Shown: one piece after another, positions 1 through 11,300 of the stretch
How the letters are laid out: every line of letters starts with the position of its first letter
Numbering within the stretch: the first letter of the stretch is position 1
From: Nilaparvata lugens
Taxonomy: Eukaryota; Arthropoda; Insecta; Hemiptera; Delphacidae
Assembly: GCF_014356525.2 (NCBI RefSeq)
Contig: NC_052506.1
Location: 13,762,783 to 13,826,782 of the forward strand
Direction of reading: 5' to 3'
Length of the DNA stretch: 64,000 bases
Made by a program: the position numbers and the translations under genes
Notes under the pieces: generated by a model
What the model was told of the DNA's origin: nothing
The model's database searches: none
The model's input: only the letters and a program-made list of their open reading frames with translations

Positions 1-211
1 ATGCCTCTTTATACGCTTTCACATCTTGTTCTCACTTCAATTTTAAGAACCGACAAATTGACTTTTCATAACAAAGTAACAGACACTCTACGGTATTTAA
101 TTTAGGTTCAATGAGTGAAGTTTTAGAGTAAAGAAGCTTTTGGCCAAGTTAATAGTTTATCTATATTGTGGCACCCACCGTCTATTAGATAATATGTATA
201 GTATATCAATA

Positions 212-699
212 TCTCTATATATAAAAATGAATGTCTGTTTGTGTGTTTGTTTGTTTGTTCCCTATAGACTCGAAAACTACTTGACAGATCGGCATGAAAC
301 TTTGGGAATATTATGTTGTGTAAATATTGGGGATGGTTTCTGACCAGAAATTTTAATAGAAGGGCTAATGATAATTATATATTGATCCATTTTACATACC
401 TATGTTTTCGAAATTGTCGGCCAAGTGGCTAACGTGTAGAACGGGAAGATCATCATGATTAAAGATCATGTTGTGATAATATTATTTAGCATCTAAACTT
501 ACCAGCTGTAATAAACACGCCACTCTCTGATAAAATTGTTTACTGATATTAAAACGGTAGTTGTAAGCACATAGGAAGTCCGTATTGAGATGTAAATGAA
601 AATATTGATTGTCAGATAAATTTCATGATTCACCAAATAAAGTCAAGTGTATGAGATACATTGACTTTTTGGCGGTACGAATTTCGCCGGGTAAACTAG
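212..699 (+). mobile_element. Non-autonomous Helitron, full length
   Basis: It starts TCTCTATATATAAAAATG after an A and ends ...AAACTAG before a T. A short hairpin (CGAATTTCG) lies about 12 nt before the end. The 5'-TC, 3'-CTAG, A/T insertion pattern is standard for Helitrons. Related 5' ends recur near 19850 and (looser) at 3390. No coding is seen. Confidence 0.65.
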
Positions 700-1849
700 T
701 AATATTATATAGTAGGCTATGTATAGAATAGTATCAAGAAAAAATAATAAATTAAGAAATAATAGAATAATAATTTTAAGAATAATTATTAAAAAATATT
801 TATAATGATTACTATGCTGAAGAGAACAGACTCATTGCCGGTATAGATTTAATAGCTTACAATAGTTCCGTTCTAGACAATCTTGAAGTGTTAAGTGAAT
901 ATTTCCTATTTCAGTGATAATAATTTGAAATGTTTCTTCTATGTTTGGTTTTCAAGTGAATATTCTCAAGTCATAATGTTCGCCCTTAGAGTGAAACCAA
1001 AAAGTTGAACACTGGAATAAGCTTCGTAGAGCTATGCTATACCATGACATTCATAAATCTCTAGTTGAACTACAAAAGGAATCTATAGTACTGAAATATT
1101 GAATTCACTTAGAATTGACCAGATGAGAACAGTTGAACCTTATCTGGAAGTGTTGCTTATGATTCTCTGAGTCTCTCTCTCTTCTTCTTGATTCCTAGAT
1201 CGTCTCAGAGAATAGTCTCTGTCTCTCCTTATAAATTCTTAGATCGTCTACACAGTAGAGAATAAACTGGCAGTTTTTAAACAAATACAATATTATGGCG
1301 GGTATTGTTCTCGTTTTCAATATCAGATGAGACACGCCAGTCTCAAAGGAAAACATATATTATGTATTAATTAATTGCTCTTTGTATTTAGAAATTAGAA
1401 GGGCGTAGTCAAGGGTGGAGAGGCCACAGTCAAATTCACTTCACACTGTCATCTTGAAACATGCATGCCACTTGAAATGAATGCTGACATTTTCAAGTGA
1501 ATTCCAATAGGGCTAGGCAAGTTGGTATGGCCATAAATATTTATTTATTTTATTTCACAATCATCATATCAAATTAATTATATTAGTGAAGTATCTAGTG
1601 AGATCTCGCTCATTATATTACTACTTATACCTATTGCCTATATTACTCGATCCTCGGGACCATGCATAGAAATGTATAATAGGCCTACCGTATCAGACTT
1701 ACTTTTACTATACTTACGTATACACTTACTACTGTATCATAATTGTTACCTTTCATATTTTTTTATTACGATACATATCACCTACCATAGTCAATCATGA
1801 ATTTTCAATATACAGTAGTTTGATTACGGTACGGGATTTGAAAATATAA

Positions 1850-2490
1850 GATAAGATAAGATAATCTCTTTATTCAACACAGCATATAATACAATATACA
1901 TTTGAATATCGTCTAGTCACAAGTCATTCCTTGCGGAATTGTTGAAAATATACTCACATCAATGGACATAAAATAAGCACCAGTACAAAAACATCAGATA
2001 CATAAAGTAGGTTTTAAAAGTAGTGCAGGACATAGAAATTTATTATTACTAGATGCTACAATCATGTATTACAGAAATAATCATTGAAACTATAATAAGC
2101 TTTTGCAACAAGAAAGCTGTATAATTTCTTTTTGAATATATTCTTGTTTGTTAGGGACTGCAGCTCAATTGGTAAATTATTGTAAAGCTTTGAACCAATG
2201 TAAGAAGGCATTTTCTCATACAGTTGAAGCCTGTGCTGTCTTAAAGCTAATTTATTTCTGCCTCTAGTATTATGATTGTGGATGTCAGCGTTTGTGGCCA
2301 GATCTGAGATATGGTCGTGAGTGAAGACTAATAATTTGAAAATATAAATTGAGGGTAGAGTTAGAATGTTCAAATAGACGAAAGCCTCTCTACATGACTC
2401 ATTAAATTTGAGTCCAGCCAAATAGGGAATAGCTCTTTTTTGCAATTTAAATATTTTTTGAAAGTGCAAATCTGCAGTGCTTCCCCATAT
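1850..2490 (-). mobile_element. 5'-truncated Jockey/CR1-type LINE, 3' end
   Basis: The minus-strand ORF 2469-2062 encodes the C-terminus of a LINE reverse transcriptase. Visible are LQKRAIPYLAGL, HNTRGRNKLAL, a LYNNLP-type block, and a final YYSFNDYF tail typical of this class. Downstream on the minus strand are an AATAAA and a (TTATC)n tail near 1850-1865. Everything 5' of about 2490 is missing, the usual product of incomplete reverse transcription. Confidence 0.8.
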
Positions 2491-3252
2491 GTTTTTTTAC
2501 TATAGCCTACCTTGAATAATAATCTCCTCAAATATCAACACTCCTAGGAATATTTCGAAATATATTTTCTCTTTTGATTACACGATTCTTCTTATTTTAT
2601 CTGAATTGATTTTCCGGAACAATTTCAAAAGTGCAAACATTCTTTCTCGTATATACTCACACTCAGCATCATACCACTCGTTCTTTTTGAATTTTCTATT
2701 GTTCAATTTCTGCTCATTTTAAAAATTGGCTGCACTATAGATAAGATTTTTCAATACATTACTAGCCTCGTTAATATTTTCAGTGCAGCGAATTAAAACT
2801 TCTACATCTATTAGCCAGCTTTTCAGTAAAAAAATCGTTACAACTTTTCATGGGTACTTTTGGGGCTATGGGTGTAAGAACATTTTCATTTTTTTCAATA
2901 TAGCTTGATTACGGTTTTTAAAAATATGTTTTTTTACTAGCCTACCTTGAATATTAACCTACTCAAATATCAAAATTTCTAGGAATATTTTGAGATATAT
3001 TTTCTCTTTTGATTACAAACGACTCAGATATGAAATAAATTAATACTACGGTATTGGAATATGAAAACATTCAAAAATATTCCAAACTTTGTTTGGTGGA
3101 GATACGAACTTACAAAGATGGAGGCGGAAGCATTAGATACATTTGGATTCATTGATATAGATTGGCTACAATAGAAATAGAATCACGCTAGCGAGCTGAA
3201 ATCTACAGATTTACCTGACCATTCTGTTGGTACCCAAAGTTACATAGGGTCA

Positions 3253-3385
3253 TATGATGACACTACGTTTAGTGCTAAACCACGTTTACTTGTAGATATG
3301 GTTGCATTTAACATAATGTGTTTCATACGGGGTTTAAACGAACAGCTGACATTTCTCCGTCTAAACAGAGTATCTGCATACGGGC
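3253..3385 (+). repeat. 130-bp repeat, copy 1
   Basis: CTAAACCACGTTTACTTGTA and CGAACAGCTGACATT recur in inverse orientation at 63231-63377. Both copies adjoin transposon ends. Confidence 0.65.
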
Positions 3386-3389
3386 CTCA

Positions 3390-4192
3390 TCTATATAAAT
3401 AAAAATCGAGCCTCAAATTTTCACATTCAATAACTTTTTTAAGTGTGCACCGAATTTGATGATTTTTTTTAGTTGTGTTTGTTATGTTCAGGAGCAGGTT
3501 TATGGCCTATCAAATTTATTATCCGACTTCAAGACTCTTTCCTACGGTCCTTCAAAGTTTACATGTAATCCTTATGGGAGAAGATTTGTGAGCTGGCCAC
3601 ACACAGAAATAAAAATCAGCTATTATAATCATTGCGTCATCCAACAGCCGTCGGTAGATCTATTTTCTTTCTACTGATTCACAAAATTTTATTTCTAATA
3701 ATAATGCCGCGGTACAAACGACGTCCAAACCTGGGTCGTAGAACTCGAAATGCTGTAAATTTAGAATATGCACAAGAAAATCAGCAGCAAGGAGATATAC
3801 CATTCAATTTCCCAGCAAGCTGCATTCAACTATAACTGAAAATACAAAGTTCTACACAACTGACTAAGCACATAGGAAGTCCATATTGAGATATAAATGT
3901 AAATACCGATTGCTGGATAATTTTCATAAAAATATAGTGCATCTAAGGCTAAGCACCCCTGAGGATGCGCGGCTTGGTGATACAAAGTGTTGATCTTATG
4001 GAGATTGCCTTATCACACCGTTCCACGCCATATGTACGATTCAGTGTGTGTGAGTTGTTCCATTCAAACCAATAAGCAAGAAGTACCTGGATGCAAAATG
4101 CCGCATCGCGTCTCCTCAGTTTTGCTTCAAGCTAAAGTTTGTCATGAGATGCATTAACTATTTGGCGGTACGAAGTTCTTCGGGGCAGCTAG
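3390..4192 (+). mobile_element. Helitron deletion derivative with a fragment of Rep/helicase N-terminus
   Basis: It starts TCTATATAAATAAAAATC and ends GGGCAGCTAG before T. A perfect CGAAG-TT-CTTCG hairpin lies just before the end. Inside, 3703-3835 encodes a short basic peptide (MPRYKRRPNLGRRTRNAV), which resembles the start of insect Helitron helicases. The rest of the helicase is deleted. The segment before it, 3253-3385, recurs inverted at 63231-63377. Confidence 0.65.
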
Positions 4193-4843
4193 TTGTAGAA
4201 TATAGTGGACAGTCTTGTAAACAATACTCTGAATAAAAAATAAATAGTTGAGACATGAAAAATATAAGTGTTGCCAAATTGTGCGAAATTTCAATTTTTC
4301 CAAGCAAGCAAGCATATGACTGGAGATATCCAAATTGACAACTCTACTCGTAAAATTGACGAATAGCTATCAACCATCTATATCTATTTTATCTATATCA
4401 ATGACTCCTTTCTATCATTTAATTGCACAGCTGTTTAGTGGCATCGATCTTCACCGCGACCGCAACCGCGACATAGGCCTACTCGTTCTGTTTGCGCCTT
4501 CACTCTGTCAAATTGAATTTTGAACATATTATCCAGTCATATATTATGACTTGCATGAAAAGATTGAAATTCCCTCTATAATAAATATAAATTTTACCCT
4601 TGCCAAATCTAGCTTTGTAATATAATCAACAAGTATTTTGACTCTGGAAAACAGAATTCGGCAAATCAATCTCACTTGTATCTCACTTTTGTAGTTTAGT
4701 ATGGTACGGTACTCGACATTTTTAATGCAAAAATCGGTAATTTTCAGCCCTTTCCCACCTGGTTCGCTGGACAATATACTGTATAATAATGTAAATATAA
4801 AATAATGTTTTTATATTGTGGCCGTGTTATATACGTCCCCATA

Positions 4844-5289
4844 ATTGACCGAGCGAAGTGAGGTCCAAGATTCAAGTCGACGGTTTGGCATTTCTCTTAA
4901 TGTTTAAATGTTTATATGTTGCGCATTTATGGCGAAACGTGGTAATAGATTTTCATAAAATTTGACAGGTATGTTCCTTTTTAAATTGCGCGTCGACGTA
5001 TATACAAGGTTTTTGGAAATTTTGCATTTCAAGGATAATATAAAAGGAGAAAGGAGGCTCCTTCATACGCCAATATTAGAGTAAAAATCAGACTATAGAA
5101 TTATTCATCATAAATCAGCTGACAAGTGATTACACACAGATGTGTGGAGAAGCCCAAAGACCTTAAAGGCATCTTTAAGGTCTTTGGAGAAGCCAGTCTA
5201 TTGCTGTATTTCCATAAGGTCTATAATTTCAATCAGGTACTTATGGATGAGAATACTGCGTGAGGTCTACTGTTCCCAGAACTACTAGT
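4844..5289 (+). repeat. Dispersed 0.4 kb repeat family A, copy 1
   Basis: Begins ATTGACCGAGCGAAGTGAGG and ends CAGAACTACTAGT. The starting block can fold (GACC...GGTC around a GAAG loop). The CTAGT end after a palindromic CTGTTC-(A/C)-CAG motif is Helitron-like. This copy carries a 40-bp hairpin insertion at 5156-5187. Five copies exist in the window. Confidence 0.7.
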
Positions 5290-5789
5290 AAATCTACTGT
5301 CGAATAAAAAATTCATTGAGTAGGCCTTATTCAAATATTACAGGACCATGGTTTCATGTTGAAATCAACCCATCTTCAGCAGTATACTCGTTAGTATCTG
5401 TACTAGAGCAGAACTATAGAGACTATACATAATCATAGTCTATTTATTTCTAGTACCTGTAAGGAGAACAGCTGAAGCCAATGTCGTGCAATTTGAAGTT
5501 CCTACTCAAGTAGACTTGACATACAATATTATCTCAATAATTTTCAAACAAGTCTCTTTCAGTCCCTCTCTCTCTTTCGAAATTATTCTTATATGTCTCT
5601 ACCTTTTGTCGTTTGCACAATGGAAGTAGAAACCAAGATATTTAGATTTCTACTTAAGGTACCTTTTAAAAGTATCATGGTAAAAACCAAATCAAAACAT
5701 CTCAGGTGGTTTAAGTTCAGAATGTATCACATAATAACAATGAAAATAATATGAAGATAATATTATTTTTATTATCATATTAGATCTAT

Positions 5790-5852
5790 AGAAAATGAAA
5801 CTAGCTTTAAAAATCGGCCTGTCCATATTATAAAGGTGCGTACAGTCTTATG
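5790..5852 (+). repeat. 63-bp direct repeat, left copy
   Basis: AGAAAATGAAACTAGCTTTA and following bases recur almost exactly at 7671-7734, bracketing 1.8 kb of repeats A and B. Confidence 0.7.
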
Positions 5853-5943
5853 TCATCACTGGATGAATGGTAAACTGGGAAGAAATGTCATAGTAATCCA
5901 TTAACTCATCAAATGAACATGATTGATAATACTGTAGTTCATT

Positions 5944-6741
5944 TTTACTTTCCTTGCCCTATTACCATAGGTAAGGAAAGTATTGCTTTCCAAAAAAAAT
6001 TAAGGTACCCCAATTTCTAAATTTCTATACGTTTCAAGGTCCCCTGAGTCCAAAAAACTGGTTTTTGGGTATTGGTCTGTATGTGTGTGTATGTGCGTCT
6101 GTGTACACGATATCTCATCTCCCAATTAACGGAATGACTTGAAATTTGGAACTTAAGGTCCTCTCACTATAAGGATCCGACACGAACAATTTCGATCAAA
6201 TGCAATTCAAGATGGCGGCTAAAATGGCGAAAATGTTGTCAAAAACAGGGTTTCTCGTGATTTTCTCGGAAACGGCTCCAACGATTTTGATCAAATTCAT
6301 ACCTAAAATAGTCATCGATAAGCTCTATCAACTGCCACAAGTCCCAGATCTGTAAAAATTTCAGGAGCTCCGCCCCATCAATGCAGATAGATTTCCAATT
6401 ATCAGGCTTCAGATACAATTGAAACAAAAAAAATCAAGTGGAGTAGATTGAGCATGAAAATCTCTACAATTAATGTTCAGTAACATTTTCACCTAAAATT
6501 GAAAATAAGCTTTAAATTCGAAAAAATGTGATTATTCAATTGCAAATTATTGTTGATTCTATTAAATCATTCACTATGCAGAGATAGCAGTCCTCATGTG
6601 TGTCTCCAGTGTTATTGCCCTGTCACCAGCTGGCTCAAATCTTTGAATAGTAGACTTGAGATGCGCGGGAACACTAGCGTCAGGTGATCAATTTTCATAA
6701 CGGCAAGGAAAGTTGTGTGAGTGCGCCACACCAGATTTTTT
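5944..6741 (+). repeat. Dispersed 0.8 kb repeat family B, copy 1
   Basis: Starts TTTACTTTCCTTGCCC with a TTTCCTTgCC/GGtAAGGAAA hairpin and ends at GCGCCACACCAGATTTTT. AT-rich, no coding. It lies between family A copies 1 and 2. Confidence 0.65.
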
Positions 6742-6854
6742 ATAGATAATTCCCCTAGAGTAAAAACTTGAAAGCTGTGTTTTCCCACAAAATATCTTTT
6801 TTTGAGTTACTACAGCAATGATCCCATGGTGCGATATTAGATCTATCCTATAAT

Positions 6855-7270
6855 ACTAGTAGTTCTGTGAACAGTAGACCTCACGCAGTATTCTCATTAC
6901 AAGTACCTGATTGAAACTGTAGACCTTATGGAAATATAGCAATAGACTGGCTTCTCCACACATCTGTGTAATCACTTGTCAGCTGATTTATGATGAATAA
7001 TTCTATAGTCTGATTTTTATATTACTCTAATATTGGCGTATGAAGGAGGCTCCTTTCTCCTTTTATATTATCCTTGAAATGCAAAATTTCCAAAAACCTT
7101 GTATATACGTCGACGCGCAATTAAAAAAGGAACATACCTGTCAAATTTCATGAAAATCTATTACCTCGTTTCGCCGTAAATGCGCAACATATAAACATTC
7201 AAACATTTAAACATTAAGAGAAATGCCAAACCATAGACTTGAATCTTATACCTCACTTCGCTCGGTCAAT
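6855..7270 (-). repeat. Repeat family A, copy 2 (inverted relative to copy 1)
   Basis: Reverse complement of copy 1 with about 1.57 kb between them, so the two can pair as long inverted arms. Both ends are intact. Confidence 0.7.
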
Positions 7271-7670
7271 TAAGCGAGCAATTTCTGTATATCTGTTTAT
7301 ATTTTTTATCTGGTTATATGGTTATTCATGTTCAACGGATCTCAAAAACGGCTCTAACGATTTTCACGAAATTTGGAACATAGTAGGTTTATGATATAAA
7401 AATTCGATTTCACTAGGTCTCATCCTTGGGAAAACTGGCTGAACGACATTAAAAGAATAATTCATCCTTGGCTGACACAGCTGAGACTTTCGTCGTCTGT
7501 GGATAGTAAAAAGTGAGCGAGTGATTCTGTGGAAAATCAAAATAACGCATCCCCGAAATTCATAAGCTGACGTATAGCCAGCTGTAAAATATAAACACGA
7601 TCATTTTAGATAATTGTGTTCTGCTTATCAATAAATAAAAATAACGAGCGAAGCTCGGTGCCCCGATATT

Positions 7671-7734
7671 AGAAAATGAAACTAGCTTTAAAAATCGGCC
7701 TGTCCATATTATAAAGGTGCGTACAGACTTATGT
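7671..7734 (+). repeat. 63-bp direct repeat, right copy
   Basis: Partner of 5790-5852; it continues into the fold-back MITE. Confidence 0.7.
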
Positions 7735-7879
7735 GCCTAGAACATGCTCATTTCACTTTTCATCAGCTGATGTTATCCTACTTGTACAGATCAGTAGGAT
7801 ACAGATATAATAAGCAAAACATCATCATCTGATAAAAAGTAAAATAACGTGTTCGTGGCGCATACGTATGTACGCACCT
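7715..7879. mobile_element. Fold-back MITE, 165 bp
   Basis: Terminal repeats AGGTGCGTACA and TGTACGCACCT. The interior is nearly palindromic throughout (ATCAGCTGATG near the left, CATCATCTGAT near the right). A truncated start of the same element is at 5834-5855. Confidence 0.65.
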
Positions 7880-8080
7880 CTAGGATGAAACTCCCATTCA
7901 GAAAACTGCAAATATTTTGTTGGATGGATTATAAGGGGATTTGAGAAATAAAAAAAACAGCTGCTTTTCATTTTTTAATGTCAGGTCAGTTATTCTGCAA
8001 TCTAGTCTAATAAATCAGACTCAATATTACATAATAATGCATAAGAGCGAATATAATAAAGCGCCAATTATTTATATGCG

Positions 8081-8301
8081 CTACAGGGGGGGACGTGCTT
8101 GTGCTGCCACCCTTACAGTTGCACTAATTGCGTCTCCCACAAGTGTATTGATAGCACGGCCAATAGCCTGCAACACTCCTGGGTCTTGATTATTAGCTGG
8201 AGGTTGTGGTACTGCAGGCCTTTGAAAATGTTGATTAAACAATGCTTTGAAAGTCTCAATGTTGATTCCACAAGCATTCTTCAGCAATTCTATCAGTCTA
8301 G
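8081..8301 (-). CDS. EF-hand gene coding exon 4 (C-terminus)
   Basis: Acceptor GATTGCAG precedes 8301. The exon starts with two bases of a split codon, which fits the phase-1 end of exon 3. It runs 72 codons to a TAG at 8083-8081. The product has a helix with Cys (ARLIELLKNACG), a Phe-rich helix, a P/Q/N-rich turn and a terminal Ala and Val-rich helix. The joining of this exon to exon 3 across 7 kb of transposons is supported by phase and acceptor only; a transcript could show another terminal exon. Confidence 0.55.
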
Positions 8302-11300
8302 CTGCAATCGAAACAGACAAGTCATGTTATCTTTTATTGCAGACACAACTCAATAAAGGCAACAGAGACACACTGTTAGGAGAGTTGATAACCCTGAAAT
8401 AGTGTTTTCGCCACACTGAACAGAAAGCAGCTGTTTTCCAGTCCCTACGTTGATCTGAAAGACATTGTTTGCAGACGACTCTCATCTGACGTCAGAACAG
8501 GCTTCTTTCCGGCTAAGGCCGGAAAGAGTACACTTTCCAGCCGCTTTTTGAAAATGTGTTTGGACAACTGTGCCATATGGTGCCATTGTGTTCAGGAGGG
8601 TGAGATCGGAAATTTCCACCCCACTTTGAGTACCCTACGACGTCTGGTTCTTGAGATATGACATCAAAGTTCCCCCCCCCCTCATAAAACATTCTTATTC
8701 GATTTATTATTCTTATATAGCTGATGCCAAAAAGTTAGGGGGCTTCGTGGGTCACATGGTGTAACCTACTCACAGATGATGCAATGCATCTATTTATTGT
8801 CTCTTTTGATTTAAAAATCATCACCTGAGCCAAGCTAGATGACAACTCTACTTGACAACATCAGCTGTTGGAACGCACAAGAGACCCACGAAACTGCCTA
8901 ATTTTTTGGCGTCAGCTATACCTGTAGTGTGGCGAAAAATATCGTACGCGACTCTCTCAGAAAGGTGTTTACAGTATTCGGATAACATATTCCCGGGCTT
9001 GGCAAGCCTCGCCCGGGAAACTATCCTCATACCGTAAACACTTACTTTCTGTGCTTGTAGCGTAATATACTATAGTGAAATGTTTACTGATAATGTAAAT
9101 TTGTATAACAATGTCAACATAAAATTACGAATTTCCATTGTGAATTATATACAATTTTTGTAAACAATAACCAGGGAATCAACCTTAGTACTAGCCCGGA
9201 TAATCGGTGCTCTATTGTATTATAGTATTGCTATAACAATTGTAATTTTCTTGATATGGTATGGTAACTTTCTCTTGTCATTCTATTGAAAATGTGAATA
9301 TTGTATTTTATAAGTGTCTTGGTGAAATAAAAAACTATTCTTTCTCAAATTGGGATTATACTTCCTTCCTTTTCAAATGGAAAAGAGATATATTCTTCAA
9401 ATTGTAGGGTAAACCAGCCCACGTTGGGACAATCCCACGTTGGAACACTTCAAGTGGTGGAAAATTAGTGAGTGCTAGGTTGGCAACAACTGCGATGTTT
9501 TATCAGCTGTTTATAGCCTTAATTACAGACATAATAAATTCATATGTAGCACCAGCCGTTATTAAGAAAAAATTGAAAATATGTTTTTGTAACCTCAAAG
9601 ATTTTTTTTGAGAAGAGGAATTTTTATTTTTACTTTAAACATTTACCATTCAAGGTATATTTGTCTCACCCCTAATATGCTTTCTGTATTATTATATGGA
9701 TATTTTGACATATAGAACATTATTTTGGAAATTAATGGAACAATATTTTGAGTATTATTGTACTCTTATTTTTAATCCAGTTATTCTGTCTAAAACAAAG
9801 CCATGACCATCTGCCCACCTTGGGACAGCCCACATTGGGACACTGCAATCATGATATATATGCTCATACTATAATGGTGAGCATTGCTTCTGAATCCTAT
9901 GTAGGCTACATATCAATGAAATAAATTATAAATAAATATGATATATGATTATAGCCTGTAATGTAGCTTCAGAGGTAGCCATTTCAGACACACTTTGTGC
10001 AAATGACTTTTCGTCATAGTTTTTACTAAAAAAAATGTATTTATACTATCAATAATTATAATAAATTAACAAAAATAATGAATTGCTTATTTTTAATTCA
10101 ATATCCCAACCTGGGCAAGGGATGTCTCATCGTGGGCCGATCTTAAGCCCAGGTTGGGACACTCCCCAAAAAATTGTTTTTGCAATAAAAAAATCAATCG
10201 ATAATCAATGCAGTTTCCATCCCAAGGATGAAAGTGTAAGCAAATACAATAAATATAAAATTAAAAAATGTAGATTTTTTCTATTTTTGTCCAAGTTATA
10301 GCTGTTTGAATTTTGGTGTCCCAACGTAGGCTGGTTTACCCTAATTGAATTTATTTTTGTATTGCAATACCGTTAGTCTGTAGTCTGAAGCATTAGCCTA
10401 CAACTTGGATCCGCTATTGCTGCTGCAGCCATGAGTTTATTTCCCATCCCACCTTGCATCAATATTCACTCTAGCAACAGTCAACCGATTACGGTCGGAG
10501 CCAGGCGCGGATCCAGGACCCTGACCTGGGGGGTTTCCTACAACTCCCCACATCCGGAAAATTTTTGAAGTTTTTAATTGAAAACGATATTTGAGAGCTT
10601 TATTTGTTAATATTAATTAGATTTTTGAATTTGTTCATTAAATACCAAGTTCATGATACTTATTTCTGCAACAACAATAGTAGTCCAGTCAAGGAAGGGT
10701 TACAGAGGGAAAGTTTGACATGACTGCTCCATACTATATTGAAGCTTAAAAATGTTCCTACAATATTTATCACTCTTTTATTTCTATATCTTCCTTAGTT
10801 TTTGAGATATCCACTCTTGAAGGTGAGACATTTTTGAAAAAACACGTTATCTTCCAATTTTTTTATATTATCTTTGCTCTTATAACTTTTCAAAAAGCGA
10901 TGGAAAGAACTTTGCTGATTATGAGCTTATAGAGCATTGAATTTTCTTCAATTTGATGTATAATTTCACGCATTTCCCTAAGACTGTTGCTGCAGCTTTA
11001 TAGTGTTGAGTGTGAAATCATCAGTTTTGCAACAATAGACCAATTAACAATGAAATTCAAAAGGGGTGTCTGGAACACAATTTTAGACTTTGCAGCTCAA
11101 TTGGGACTAGTAAGAAGGTAAACATAACAGAAGTGTGCATCTCCGTTCCCTCTATTGGATGTGTCGAACCACAGAGTTGACACTTGTTGTAAAATTGAGA
11201 ATTTAAACCTCTACATTAAAGCTGCTATAACAATTAAAAATGAGAACTTGGAATAGGTCTAGTTAAGTGATACATCATATCAAAGAGGATTCAATTCTCT

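Noticed and set aside
6239..6427. 62-codon minus-strand ORF
   Set aside because: Lies inside dispersed repeat B and is not maintained in the second copy.
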